From Engraulis encrasicolus (lineage: Eukaryota > Chordata > Actinopteri > Clupeiformes > Engraulidae): a stretch of 64,000 nt of DNA. The notes below the pieces were generated by a model. That model worked only from the letters and a program-made list of their open reading frames with translations, was not told the DNA's origin and ran no database searches. Shown here piece by piece: positions 1 to 12,870 of this stretch. The DNA lies in assembly GCF_034702125.1 (NCBI RefSeq), contig NC_085868.1, positions 34,159,421-34,223,420 on the forward strand, written 5' to 3'. How positions within the stretch are numbered: position 1 is the stretch's first letter; each line of letters starts with the position of its first letter. Made by a program: the position numbers and the translations under genes.

Positions 1-433
1 CGCAGCTAGTTTTGCGCAGTCAAAAGAAAACAAAAATTTAGAACCCATGTATAGGGTTATGTCTATGCCACCGGATGCAACCTAAACCTGCTTTGAATGT
101 ACTGAATCAAAGGTGTCTAAACTCACATGAACAAGTCCGACAGGCGGACAAAGACGCGTCCAAAAGTACAAATATTAAGACAGTAACGCAAAAAATTGCG
201 GCAAAGATCGTGTTTTGGCTTATTTAAAGAATGTGTTTTCAGACAGACAGACCGACGTACAGACATACCCTCTCATAAAGATGCTAGGACGCATCTAAAA
301 AGGCCCATTGGCTACACCATTTAGGTCTTCCGCACCCATAGGTGGAGCACTTGTCCAGCATGATCCTCGCCTCAAGTATTTCAGGACCAAGGTCAGCAAC
401 CAAGCAAAGCAGGTGCACTTTAATATGTTAAGT
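1..433. other. no gene seen
   Basis: Unique-looking AT-rich sequence with no convincing open frame, RNA gene or element boundary. Confidence 0.5.
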
Positions 434-806
434 TAGGGCTGCACGATTATGGAAAAAAATCATATTCACGATTATTTTGGTCAAAATAGTAATCACGATT
501 ATTAATCTTAATCTTAAAAAAAATATTTTTTTGAAAATTTTAACAAGATGAAATATAACCAAGAATGAATTATATACGGGATGAACAAAACAAAATTAAT
601 TGTAATAATTTTGTAAAGGCAATAGCATGAAAGTTAGGTGGACAGATTTCTGGCCAGAAACACCAGCCTGTCAGTATGTTCTGGCTTCAAGGACGCTCTC
701 AAAGGCAGGTCACTATTGACACGATGAAATCACGATTGAAATCACTACTTCGATTTTACGACTTTATCACGATTTTCGATTATTTTCGATTAATTGTGCA
801 GACCTA
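434..806. mobile_element. hAT-type MITE
   Basis: The ends are imperfect inverted repeats (TAGGGCTGCACGATTA at the left, TAATTGTGCAGACCTA at the right). They are flanked by a degenerate 8-bp duplication, TGTTAAGT against TGTTTAAT. The inside is AT-rich and non-coding. Size, ends and 8-bp duplication fit a non-autonomous hAT element. Confidence 0.7.
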
Positions 807-2226
807 TGTTTAATTATAAATTTGCTGTAACCAGAATGAAAATGACCAAGTTGCAGTACATTACTAAACGCCATGTGTTATGTCATAGTAGTGTAGCACT
901 ATGGTAGTTAACTTTTCAATGACAAAGGCAAAGTGCAGTAACCAGTCCAACACTGAAACGAGTGAAATGCCTTAAAAGCCTTGCTATTAGGTTGGATATT
1001 GTAGCCATTGCAAATTTGACATAGCAATAACCTCCAACATGACACATTCTGACCACAAACGTTTGTCACAAGACAAGACAAAGACCATCAGTCTATACTC
1101 AAGTTGAAAAGATATAGTCCCTGCAGCTTTTCTTTGTAGGGCAGTATTACAGCATTCCACGGGTGGAGCGTCGTGCATTATGGGACTACATGTATCCAAG
1201 CACTCATGAGGACAAAATACGAAATTGCCATTGTGTGTCGGCCTGTCAGTGCATTGCACGGTGTTGTGTAAATAGTACTGTGCAGCGTCTGGTATTATAT
1301 TGTAAGTATGTTTAATATGGCATTTGGATGGGGTTGGTGTTGGCCCACTGTGTACTGTACACTGTGTAAACAATGTGTAAACAATTCAACATTTCAAGAG
1401 CAGTCTGGGACCAAATCCACTCTAGAAGGTGTTAAATCGACTCTCTGAGTTTTGAATTAACAATGTTTTTTTTAACTGCCTACTGTATGAAAACCAGGGA
1501 ACAGCCATTGTACCATACTGTAATAATAATAATAATAATAAACTTTATTGCAGACACATGTCCATATCACACACTATACAGTATTCAATACTCAATACAA
1601 ACATTATAAATAGTAAAAAAAAAAGAAAAAAAAGAAAAACAAGAACAAAAAAGAAAAGAGAGAAAAGAAGGACATATTTAAAAAAATATATACAGACTAT
1701 TGCACCAATGCCTCCTTAGCCTAGAGGTAAATCTGTAGCTACTTTTGGTGTAGGCCTTTGTAATAATGTGTAGCTGGTATCACTTTTTAATAACCATTGA
1801 CTTACATTCATTTATAGAGAGTGAGAAAAGTGTTGCAATGTTACACTTCCATACACTTACAATGAAGCATTTGTATGTAACATATTCAGTAATCATTAAT
1901 GGCTTCCTACAAATAATTACACTGTAATTGTTTATGGGTGATTTAATATGTTATAATAGTTGTAAAATAAAGCATTAATTAACCGTCTACTATATGGGGA
2001 TGGCTATTATAAAGTGCTACTGTGTAGCCTTCTGACACTCTTGGGTATTGAACATGTCATATATTGACCAGTCTGTTGCTAAGACACATGTGCTGTACGT
2101 CACGACATGTGCTGTATGCTGTACGTCACGTAAATTCTGCTAGCTATGCCAACGTACAGTGAGGATGAGAGTGACTCATAGTATGCATGAATGCATGTGT
2201 ACATTCACCATTTACTAACACACACA

Positions 2227-2230
<4 letters not shown>
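807..2230. other. no gene seen; interspersed repeat and AAT tract
   Basis: About 849-935 and 1145-1190 resemble sequence at 26338-26460 (shared stretches around TCATAGTA and GCACTATGGTAG), so this is an old interspersed repeat. An (AAT)n tract lies near 1520-1542 and an A-rich stretch near 1613-1690. The open frame at 987-1373 (minus) has no recognisable domain and overlaps the repeat, so it is not called. Confidence 0.5.
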
Positions 2231-2482
<252 letters not shown>

Positions 2483-2579
2483 GTTTTATTGTGCAAGTGT
2501 ATTTAAGGAAATAAGCTCTGACAGTGCCTGTCTCTGCCCTCCATGGTTGGATGTATCAGCTTGAGGTAATCTGGCAGAC

Positions 2580-2630
2580 AAGTAACCCCCCCCCCTCTCT
2601 CTCTCACACACCCACCCACCCACACACCCA

Positions 2631-2691
<61 letters not shown>

Positions 2692-3013
2692 CCTCTATCC
2701 CCCTGGCAATGTCATCTCCTCCCTCTCTCCTTTCTTTTTCTGCTCTTTCAGTTATTCCCTCTCTCCTTTCACCCCCATTCTACAGTTCTTCCCTTCCCGT
2801 TGTTTCTTTTTTTTGCCATTCATTCAGCCCCGATAGACCCCCATCATGCGGTTGTCATAGTAACATCATTTCATCACCATGGTAACCCCATGTCCACTAG
2901 AGTCCTTGGCCTGTCTAAATGTCAAGGTCATCGGTCTTAGAGATAACCTCCTGCACACCAAGAGCACCTGGCTGTCGTGTCACTTTAACCTTTCTGTCTG
3001 ACATACAACATAC

Positions 3014-3098
<85 letters not shown>
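2580..3098. repeat. two (CA)n microsatellites
   Basis: (CA)n tracts at about 2624-2689 and 3014-3098, separated by C/T-rich non-coding sequence. Confidence 0.95.
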
Positions 3099-3100
<2 letters not shown>

Positions 3101-3208
3101 CAGAGTATGTCTTGTTTTCCACATGGGTTGTTTGGCACAGCTAAGAGGCTTGGCCACTGGAGGTACCCAGTGAAGCATGGCCGATAATTACAGTGCACTA
3201 CACTATGC

Positions 3209-3611
3209 CAGGGCTATTCAAATGGAGGCCCTGGGGCCAGATACGGCCCTTGGATGGCAAGGTTCTGGCCTCCAAAAGGTCTGAACAAAATGAAAAAAAT
3301 AGGCCGATGTATGTGTGGTATCTGTGGCCGTGCATAATTTGCAATCACTAACACTTCGGGTTGGGGATATTTCTCCTATGCATTCACATGAGAGTGAAAT
3401 CTTATCTAAAACAGTTTGATGAATAGACCATCGTAGGGCTACTAAGAAATAGAGACGTGAATATCTGTTGTGTCTGGAAAGCTATCCGCTTATTTCGCAT
3501 CCTAACCTCGGACACCGTGCTGCTCGCAGTTTTGCAGACTCTATATCTGGTCCCTTTACTGGAAGGAATTTGAAAAGCTGGCCCTCAGTGACTTTTAATT
3601 GAATACCCCTG
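3209..3611. mobile_element. hAT-type MITE
   Basis: Starts CAGGGCTATTCAA and ends TTGAATACCCCTG, which are inverted. It is flanked by CACTATGC (3201-3208) and CTCTATGC (3612-3619), a 7/8 target duplication. No transposase is present. Confidence 0.8.
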
Positions 3612-4819
3612 CTCTATGCAATACTACACTACACTCTGCTACACACCTACAGGCTTTACATATGAAGAGCTCATTTGCAAAATAGCATCACACTATAAAC
3701 AAGGTTTCTGAAAATGTCCTTTAAATGAATCGTATATAATTTTGGAAAATTACTCTTTAAATGTGCATGAGCTTTTACAGAGTCTGTTCTACCAGAAAGA
3801 TGAATGAATGCCAGAAAGTGACCTGGTTCTCACGCGATGATTGTTACCAACCATCTGGAACATTGACAATCGCTTAGCTCTGGAAAGGCGAGGGTGTGTT
3901 CAAAACAGCTCAAACCTGATTGGAAAATTCACGTGGCTTTTTTTGAATCACTACTACTTCAAGCACTGACTTGTATATACCCCGCCCCCTGATCTCGCCC
4001 CACGATTCTGATTGGACAGGCCATCTGATGACGTTCGGGCTCGTTTAAGATTTCCAGACCCTCGTGCAAGCTCACGAAGTTTAACGAAGATGCACGAAGC
4101 ACTAAGGGTCTGCATGAGAGACAGGCTAGCCAGAAAGAGCCTGGCAATCAAATTCCTGGAACAACAAAGCGTCTAAATCAAACCAGCGAACTCCTGGGAG
4201 GTATTCCAAGAACCTGGCTCAACGGTAAACCAAGATAAAGCAATGCCTGAACGAACCTGATGACGCACAGAGGCAAACGCGCTGTTCACTCTGAATCAAA
4301 GAGCATAAAGTCAAACAAGTGTGCGGTAAACTTTTTCCTTTTGAAGTAAACCAAGATAAGTTAACCTTGAGGTATGGTAAATCATCTAGAAGAGGCAGGA
4401 GTCCTCATTTTCTTGACTAAATCACTCTTGTGGGCTATCTATTATCAAGTGTACCACATCTTGTAGGTTAACTTAGCCAGATTTATCACTTAACCATGTC
4501 CTTGTAATACCCCCCGTCTCTTCTCAGAAGCTGTTTACACCTTTGGATCTTTTTGAAAAAGCATTGGCTTTGGCCTTCCGTTTCCACGCACACAGAGTTT
4601 TAAAACCTGCATATCAAACATCTGGCTTTAAAAATATCCCATTTAGGGGGCTAAAACGCACCTGTTACAATGGGGTTTTTATTTTTATTCACATGTTGCA
4701 TTTTTTTTTTTAAATATCCACATTTAAAAATATCCGGACACCTGTAAACAACACCTGAATCTAGCCTGTCACTATTGAAAACTATTGTAAATTAGCACTA
4801 AGCAGAGTCAGCTCTGTAA
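3612..4819. other. no gene seen
   Basis: No convincing coding sequence. The stretch 3820-4400 is moderately GC-rich and may hold old repeat sequence, but I could not define ends. Confidence 0.4.
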
Positions 4820-5170
4820 CCGGGCGAATAGACCAGCCGCGACGAGATTCAAGCGTCAGAGAATCGCTTCTGTGCAGCAAGAACGATACTAGCGATTGAA
4901 GCGACTAGAGTGTGCCCTTTAAAAGCAGAGCGCAAGCATTCCAACATTCTCATTGGCTGTGGTCACTGACCTCTATACGGTCATTGGCTTTGGCTGCTTG
5001 TTGCCGAACCGCGTCATAGCTCATTTGCATAACATTCCCAGGAGTTCAACTACAAACTGTCGCACAAATCGCCTCTAGTGTCCAGAATCGCTTTTGTCGC
5101 GTGACTCAATACAAAGTCATTTACTTCCGTCGCTCGCCTTGCTCATGTTGCGGCCGGTCTATTTGCCCGG
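4820..5170. mobile_element. MITE with TAA target duplication (PIF/Harbinger-like)
   Basis: Inverted ends CCGGGCGAATAGACC and GGTCTATTTGCCCGG are flanked on both sides by TAA (4817-4819 and 5171-5173). A 3-bp T-A-rich duplication is typical of PIF/Harbinger. The interior is non-coding. Confidence 0.7.
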
Positions 5171-5275
5171 TAAGTCTAATGTTGCTGCAAGCTAGAATAG
5201 CTATGGGCTTGTAAAATGGCTGTCAGAACACATCCTCGGCCGTGATTGACACTTGATCCACACACAGAGGACTCA

Positions 5276-5318
5276 CGTACACACACACACACAAACACAT
5301 ACACACACCGGCACACTT

Positions 5319-5382
<64 letters not shown>
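5276..5382. repeat. (CA)n microsatellite
   Basis: Interrupted then pure (CA)n, the pure part about 5322-5382. Confidence 0.95.
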
Positions 5383-5384
<2 letters not shown>

Positions 5385-6154
5385 CCAAGGTCAAGGACGA
5401 TGCCACAGCACACTACGTAACACAGCACATGTGCTGCTGGTGAGTCATGCATAAGGGTTCTGCTTAGCCGACCGTTACCAGTGGAGCCAGCCAACCATGC
5501 CATGTCCATTTTAATCAAAATTACTCATACACATGTTATACTGTATGCCTTGTTTTTTAAGCTTTCCTGTGGAATTATTTTCAAGTGTATAACTAATATT
5601 TGATTGCCTAATTTTACGACAACATGTTACATTTGGAGTAGTAGTACTGTAGCAGGTTAGTTAAAGTCGAATGGTTGTGTTGTTACGGTGGGAACCATTT
5701 TTAGGTCCAATGTTTAAGATCTTCCTTGACGACAAGACGATAGCAGGGATATTTCAAATGGTGGTAATGGCAGTGAATTGTCATAAAAATGCAGAAGTCT
5801 GTTAATGGGAAATTTTGATAATTAACATCTAAATATATTACACAATGGCCCTTTATGTAAGTATACAGTAGATCACGGGGGGAAAACACTCCTAAATAGT
5901 CCATCATGACTGACCGTCTTTGACAGCTTTGCCCACAGACAGAGAAATGGAAGTAGCGCTGCCTGTGCACCTAAGTGTGTACAACTGACTGTCGCTGGGT
6001 GCATTGCCCCTTTGCTGAACAATTATGTAACTGCCGAAGTGTAGAGGGTATTATAAACCAAATGGCAAAAACAGGCAAAGAAGCAGTGTTGAACTTGATA
6101 TGGTACCCACCTGGTATCCACCCTACATATTACCACGCCCATTAAATCCAACCC
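5383..6154. other. no gene seen
   Basis: AT-rich sequence. The open frame at 5701-5970 (minus) shows no domain or splice context and is not called. Confidence 0.4.
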
Positions 6155-6360
6155 ATTTCGGCCCTGCCGTGGCCAACCAGTAGGGCACATGCCTGCCATG
6201 CGGCTGACCCGGGTTCGATTCCCGGCCCGGGTCCTTTGCCGACCCCTCCCTGTCTCTCTCCCAATTCGCTTCCTGTCCACCTCTCACACTGTCCTAACAA
6301 ATAAAGTCGAAAAATACAAAAACATCACACACAAAAAAAGATAAAATAAATGAAAAAAAA
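6155..6360 (+). mobile_element. tRNA-derived SINE
   Basis: A tRNA-like head with an A-box-like stretch (TGGCCAACCAGTAGGGC) and a B box (GGTTCGATTCCCGG) is followed by a body with CTGTCTCTCTCCCAATTCGC and an A-rich tail. The same body occurs on the minus strand at 39285-39445, so this is a dispersed SINE and not a functional tRNA gene. Confidence 0.8.
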
Positions 6361-6568
6361 ACAACCCATTTCAACATTTTTCATGCTACCACAACAGTTC
6401 CTGTCTGATAGCTCCAGTTAGGCTGCCCAGTGCCCTCGACCTCCTGAATAATTTAGCATTAGCGACAATCAAAATAGTAATGGTCCCACCCTTTAGCCGA
6501 GGATAATGAGGTGGATAATAGAGTGCTCTGTAGGCCTACACCTTTGTTTCTCAAAGCATCTCTGCATA

Positions 6569-8233
6569 TTAGGGCTGCACAATATATCGGAAATGTATCA
6601 AAATTGCGATATCAAGAGTAGGTAATGAGCTATGACGCGGTTTGGTGAAAACTAATTGGAATGGTAAGGTCAATGTCACGTCCGTCACAAATAAAGCGAA
6701 CTCATGGTGAAACCTCTTCAGCAGCCTCAGCTACAGTATATCACGAAAGTGAATACACCCTCACAGTTTTTGCAGATTTTTGAGTATATCTTTTCATAGG
6801 AAAGCATTACAGAAATTTCACTTTGACACAATTATTAGTGTCCTTTTAACAACTTATTTAACTGCTTAAATTTCTTGTTCACTCAGAAAAAAAACAAAAT
6901 ACAGCCATTAATGTTTGAACATGTACTCACAAAAGTGAGTACACCCCAGATGAAAATCCAGTAGAGAAGGGGCTGTGTTTGCTCGAATCGTCTCGAAATG
7001 AAACGAAATGAAAAGGGATGAAAAGGGAGGTCATCAGTGTGCGTTTCAACCTTTTTTTGCATTGAATTTTTACATTTTGAGGCTGCATCTGGCTTTAATA
7101 GATTGGTGTGAGATTCTAATGCAATCCTATGGAGAATATCATGATCTGCTTCAGTAGTCACAGTGCATGTTGACATGCATGTTTCTTTTAGGTGTATTTC
7201 AGATTACTAATGTTGACAGCATCCATGCATCCCCAAACCATGTCAGTCCCACTACCATGCTTGGCTGTTGATAGGATACACTTTTCTTGGTAAAACTCAC
7301 TTGTTTACCACCACACATGCTTGACACCATCTAAAGCAAATTTGTTCATCTTGGTCTCTTCAGATCACACGACATGGTTCCAGTGATCCATATCCTTGGA
7401 CTGTTCATCTCTTTTGAGACCAAGATAAACAAATTTGCTTTAGATGGTTTCAAGCATGTGTGGTGGTAAACAAATGAGTTTAAAAAAAAAGTGTATCCTC
7501 TCAATAGCCAAGCATGGTAGTGGGACTGACATGGTTTGGGGATGCATGAATGCTGTCAACATTGGCAATCTGAAATACACCGCACTGTTACTACTGAAGC
7601 AAATTAAACACCAATCTATTTAAGCCAGATGCAGACTCAAAATGTTAAAGTTCAATGCAAAGAAAGGTTGAAACGCACACTGATGACCTCCCTTTTCATT
7701 TCGTTTCATTTTGAGACGATTCGAGCCAACACAGCCCCTTCTCTACCGGATTTTCATCTGAGGTGTACTCACTTTTGTGAGTACATGTTAAAACATTAAT
7801 GGCTGTATTTAGTTTTTTTCTGAGTGAACAAGAAATTTAATCAGTTAAATAAGTTGTTAAAACGTCACTAATCATTGTGTCAAAGTGAAATTTCTGTAAT
7901 GCTTTCCTATGAAAAGATATACTCAAAAATCTGCAAAAACTGTGAGGGTGTATTCACTTTCGTGATATACTGTACTCGGGGAGTGTAGGTCGTGCAATAA
8001 TCACTTAATTATCGCAAACAAGTAAAACATTTCTGTGCAGTCCAATCATTAGCTGAATATCAGCAAATGGGCAAGAAGCCAGCCATGACCAAAATCACAC
8101 CCCCACACAGACTGAAAAAAATTATGACAAGAAAAACACTCGGCTATATTTCTAAATATCGTTTAAATGTCGTTATCGAGATATTGCATGCTGTTATCAT
8201 GTATCGATTCTTTTTCTGATATCGTGCAGCCCT
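6569..8233. mobile_element. hAT-type element holding nested insertions
   Basis: The ends AGGGCTGCACAATATATCG and GATATCGTGCAGCCCT are inverted. They are flanked by TCTGCATA (6561-6568) and TCTGCACA (8234-8241). Inside lies a second repeat (from 6621) that recurs at 11278-11412, and inside that the palindromic Tc1 derivative at 6734-7972. Confidence 0.65.
6734..7972. mobile_element. palindromic Tc1-like fold-back element
   Basis: Two long, nearly mirror-image arms (about 6734-7361 and 7418-7972) face each other across a spacer of about 57 bp. Both ends read CAGTATATCACGAAAGTGAA outward and lie between TA dinucleotides (6732-6733 and 7973-7974), the Tc1/mariner signature. The right arm and spacer preserve decayed fragments of the transposase catalytic domain, such as an ETKINKFALDG-like stretch and GTDMVWGCMNA, with stops between. 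It cannot encode an enzyme and would need one supplied in trans. Confidence 0.85.
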
Positions 8234-8394
8234 TCTGCACATCAATGATTTCAGCGCAGTGATGCCAGGTTAGTGTGAGTAATAGCATCATCCATCGACT
8301 TGTCTGACTAAATGACATTAAGCTGAATTAAATTAAATGACCATGTGACAACAGCACGTCATTCAATCAGCAAATGTGAAGTGTGTTTGCTCCC

Positions 8395-8625
8395 TGACAG
8401 CAAATGTGTCATCAATGTTTGTCTCCTCAACCAGTAACATGAGTTGTCAGCATTTGGGCACTCAACCAATGGCAGCAAAGAATATCACCAGCATTTGAAT
8501 CCTCAACTAATGACAGTAAAGAATGACAGCAGCATTTAGATTCTGAACCAATTAGGATTACAGTGACGAATGTCATCAGCATTCATGTTCTAACGATGTC
8601 AGCAGTGTTTGGGTCCTCAACCAGT
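8395..8625 (+). repeat. degenerate minisatellite
   Basis: Four or more imperfect units of roughly 50-60 bp containing CAGCATTTG followed by CTCAACCA. The units are diverged and lead straight into a GT microsatellite. Confidence 0.6.
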
Positions 8626-8637
8626 GATATTAAAGAG

Positions 8638-8955
<318 letters not shown>

Positions 8956-9869
8956 GTCATCAGCATCTAGGTTTTCCCTGGGGATGTTGTCGCATCCACA
9001 GCTGTGCTGTTAGACAGGATTGCCATTGGAGAGTGTATGAGAATCAGCCCTATTTATGTGGCCTGCCTATGTAGGTATTTTAAGAAACACATATTTTTTA
9101 ATCCGCTCGGCCGTTTTGTTAATACATAAACAGGGGTTTAGCTATACCTCAAAACAGATATTGTCAGAAAAAAATCAAAACACTGGGTTTTCTGTATATG
9201 CAAAAAAAAAAATTGTACACGTTTTCACGAGTGAAAATGGGCCCTCAGACAGACATACTCTCGCACACTCGTGTAGTAGTGTTTGTTTCTCAACAGGAGT
9301 GCTTGTATACAGTAGTGTTAGAGGCACTGGAGGAATCAAAGAACATGAGTCTCACAGCACTGCCTCCTTTGTCCAGGTGAGAATGCACCCTGTGCAGCAG
9401 ATACAGGATAGCATCCTCTACTCTACTCCCACATTTTCCTAGTAGGCAAACTGTAGGGCGTCCAGTGCATAGTATGGTCATGTCTTCAGTATGTCTGACG
9501 TGAGGAAGGGAAACTGCAAAAGGCGTCTGTGCACAAATGAAGAATAATAAAACATTTGATGCAATGTACGCCCTTTTCTGTTCAATTTGATTCTGCAGGG
9601 CACCACAAAGACCCAGACGTTTGGCCTAAACACTGTTGGCTATTTTGAGGGAGTCCCCACTGCGGATGGCTACCCTCTGTAGCGGCAGGTCAAGTGGGCT
9701 CCCATTGGCCCACCGCCAATATCCCACAATGCACTGCATAGTCTTAAAGGCCCATGCCACGGAGCTGAGCAGAGAAGAATGCAATGGCCTGTTGTCCAGT
9801 GCCACAACCAGTCATGCTTTTACTGTAAAGCAAGAGCATGGATCAGAGAGGGAGGCACACAGGAAGTAT
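8956..9869. other. no gene seen
   Basis: Short frames at 9056-9442 have no recognisable domain. A splice-acceptor-like TTTGATTCTGCAG at 9587-9599 is followed by 27 open codons, too little to call an exon. Confidence 0.4.
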
Positions 9870-10797
9870 GAGGAGAGGAGAGGAGAGGAGAGGAGAGGAG
9901 AGGAGAGGAGAGGACTACGTCTAGGAGGGATGAGGAGAGGAGAGGAGAAGAGGATAGGAGTATTGGACAAGATGAGAGGAGAGGAGAGGAGAGGAGAGGA
10001 GAGGAGAGGAGAGGAGAGGAGAGGAGAGGAGAGGAGAGGAGAAGAGAAGAGAAGAGGATAGGAGAAGAGAAGAGAAGAGAAGAGAAGAGAAGAGAAGAGA
10101 AGAGAAGAGAAGAGAAGAGAAGAGAAGAGAAGAGAAGAGAAGAGAAGAGAAGAGAAGAGGATAGGAGTATTGGACTAGAGGAGAGGAGATGAGAGGAGAG
10201 GAGAGGAGTGGAGAGGAGAGGAGAGGAGAAGAGGAGAGGAGAGGAGAGGAGAGGAGTGGAGAGGAGAGGAGAGGAGAGGAGAGGAGAGGAGGAGAGGAGA
10301 AGAGGAGAGGAGAGAGGAGAGGAGAGGAGAGGAGAGGAGAGGAGAAGAAGAGAGGAGTGGAGAGGAGAGGAGAGGAGAAGAGAGGAGAGGAGTGGAGGAG
10401 AGGAGTGGAGAAGAGGAGAGGGGAGGAGAAGAGGAGTGGAGGAGAGGAGAGGGGTGGAGAAGAGGAGAGGAGAAGAGGAGTGGAGGAGAGGAGAGGAGAG
10501 GAGTGGAGAAGAGGAGAGGAGAGGAGGAGAGGAGTGGAGAAGAGGAGAGGAGAGGAGAAGAGGAGTGGAGGAGAGGAGAGGAGAGGAGGATAGAGGAGAG
10601 GAGGATAGAGGAGAGGAGAGGAGAGGAGAGGAGAGGAGAGGAGAGGAGTGGAGAAGAGGAGAGGAGAAGAGAAGAGGACAGGAGGAGAGGAGTGGAGAAG
10701 AGAGGAGAAGAGACGAGGAGAGGAGAGGAGAGGAGAGGAGAAGAGAAGAGAAGAGACGAGGAGAGGAGAGGAGAGGAGAGGAGAGGAGTATTAAACT
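9870..10797 (+). repeat. (GGAGA)n polypurine satellite, block 1
   Basis: Almost pure A/G sequence with a five-base period (GGAGA, drifting to AGAGA at about 10035-10158). All purines are on the plus strand. Glu/Arg-only reading frames across it are artefacts of the repeat. Confidence 0.95.
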
Positions 10798-10942
10798 ACA
10801 GAGGAGAGAAGCAGACAGGTGTCAGGAGATGGCAGGAGAGGACCGGAGACAAGACCAAGAGCAACCTATACCGGAAGTCATTATTTGAAGAGTTTATTTG
10901 CAAAACAACGTAACCACCATTTTTGTCATTTTGCATTTTAGT

Positions 10943-11020
10943 ATTGAAAATGACAGAGGACCTTATTGTCATTATTGAAAATGACAGAGGACCTTATTGT
11001 CATTATTGAAAATGACAGAG
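10943..11020 (+). repeat. 31-bp tandem repeat, 2.5 copies
   Basis: ATTGAAAATGACAGAGGACC plus 11 bases is repeated head to tail; the third copy is partial. Confidence 0.9.
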
Positions 11021-11277
11021 GTTCAGAGTTCCTATCACCTATGTGTGAATTCTTGCCATTCAAATATTTTGAGAACATACTTTTTCAACCTATATAAAAT
11101 GCATTTTGTAATGCAATGGAATGGCCAATACCCGACATTCTACAAAATGGAGATACACCGTTTCGCAAATAAACTCTTTACTTCTCTATGGAGGGTCGGC
11201 GCGTAAAATTTGCCAGGAGCGAAGCAACCTGAGCCACCAGAACGAATTTCAATGATTACAGTCAAGCTAATATTATA

Positions 11278-11412
11278 GGTAATGAGCTATGACGCGGTTT
11301 GGTGAAAACTAATTGGAATGTTCAGGTCAATGTCACGTCCAGCACGAATAAAGTGAACTCATGGCGAAACCTCTTCAGCAGCCTCAGCTACGTACTCGGG
11401 GAGTGTAGGTCC
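11278..11412 (+). repeat. paralogous repeat with TACGTA at the Tc1 site
   Basis: Nearly the same sequence as 6621-6733 joined to 7973-7990, without the palindromic Tc1 element. At the junction it reads TACGTA (11389-11394) where one TA is expected, as in a transposon excision footprint. Confidence 0.8.
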
Positions 11413-11429
11413 TTTCTGGTGTACACATC

Positions 11430-12870
11430 AGTACAGAGGAGAGGAGGTGGGAAAAGGAGAAGGAGGAGGAGGAGGAGATGAGTGAAGAGGAGAGGAGGTG
11501 GGAGAAGGAGAAGGAGGAGGAGGAGGAGGAGATGAGTGAAGAGGAGAGGAGGTGGGAAAAGGAGAAGGAGGAGGAGGAGATGAGTGAAGAGGAGAGGAGA
11601 TGAGTGAAGAGGAGAGGAGGTGGGAAAAGGAGAAGGAGGAAGAGGAGGAGATGAGTGAAGAGGAGAGAACAGGAGAGGGGATGACTGGATAATACAGGAG
11701 AGGAAATGAATGCATATGAAGGAAACTGACAGTAAAGCCGTCTTGACTTGAAGAGATGGTGAGGTGGCAGGGGAGAAGAAGGGAGAGTGGATGAGGGGGA
11801 AATGAGAGGAGGGGATGTGACAGATGAAATGAAAAGACAGAATGACAAGGTGTTTGAGGAAAGGAAAGAGATGGGGAAAGAAGAAGACATTATGAGGAGA
11901 GGAGAGGAGAGGAGAGGAGCTGAGAGGAGAGCAGAGGAGAGGAGCGGAGAGGAGAGGAGAGGAGAGGAGAGGAGAGGAGAGGAGAGGAAAGGAGAGGAGC
12001 TGAGAGCAGAGGAGAGGAGAGGAGAGGAGAGGAGAGGAGAGGAGAGGTTGGAAAGGTGCTGGGGGAGAGGAGAGGAGACACTGAGGTGAAGCAAGGAGAG
12101 AAGAGGAGAGGAGAGGAGAGGAGAGGAGATGAAATGAAATGAAAGGAAAGGAGAGGAAAGGAAAGGAAAGGAAAGGGAGAAAAGGAGTAGGGGGAGAGGT
12201 GGCAGAGGAGAGGAAAAATAGGAGGAGTGAGGGGTGTGTCACAGGAGAGGAGGGGAGAGAAGAGGAAAGAGGGAAAGTGCATGTGATGAGAGAAGATGAG
12301 AAGAAAGGAGAGGAGATAAGAGGAGAGAGGAGAAAGATGGGAGAGGGGATGAGAACAGAGGAGATGAGAGGAGATAAGATGAGAGAGTAGAGAGAGAGGA
12401 GAGGAGATAAGAGGAGAGAGGGGAGATGAGAAGAGAAGAGAGGAGAGGACAGGAGAGAGGAGAGAGATGGGAGAGGAGAAGAGAAGAGAGGAGAGGACAG
12501 GACAGGATATAAGAGGAGAGAGAAGAGGGAGAGGAGAGGAGAAGAGAGGAGAGGAGATGACAAGAGATAAGAGGAGGAAAGAGGAGAGAGGAGAGGGATG
12601 AGAGAGGAAATGAGAAGAGGGGACAGGAGATAAGAGGAGTAGAGAGGAGAGAGTGGGGAGAGAAGAGGAGAGGAGAGCGGTGTAAAGAAGGAGAGATGAG
12701 AGAAGTGGAGAGGAGAAGACAGGTGTGAAAGGAGAGGAGAGGAGAGGAGAGGAGAGGAGAGGAGAGGAGAGGAGAGGAGAGGAGAGGAGAGGAGAGGAGA
12801 GGAGAGGAGAGGAAACGAGAGGTGTGAGGGGAGAGGAAACGAAAGGAGAGGAGATATGAAAGAAAAAGAT
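11430..12870 (+). repeat. (GGAGA)n polypurine satellite, block 2
   Basis: A second purine-rich block with imperfect GAGGA/AGGAGG units. It includes pure runs at about 11894-12045 and 12730-12812, and GGAAA variants near 12130-12175. Long Ser/Leu/Pro frames on the minus strand are repeat artefacts. Confidence 0.95.

Noticed and set aside
6180..6235. tRNA gene
   Set aside because: Has A- and B-box-like sequence, but the cloverleaf is incomplete and the same body recurs at 39285-39445; it is a SINE head. The same applies at 17699-17800, 27263-27340, 48271-48350 and 48590-48660.
7330..7600. Functional second transposase within the palindromic element
   Set aside because: Only fragments of the catalytic domain remain, with stops and frameshifts, and each arm holds the same half.
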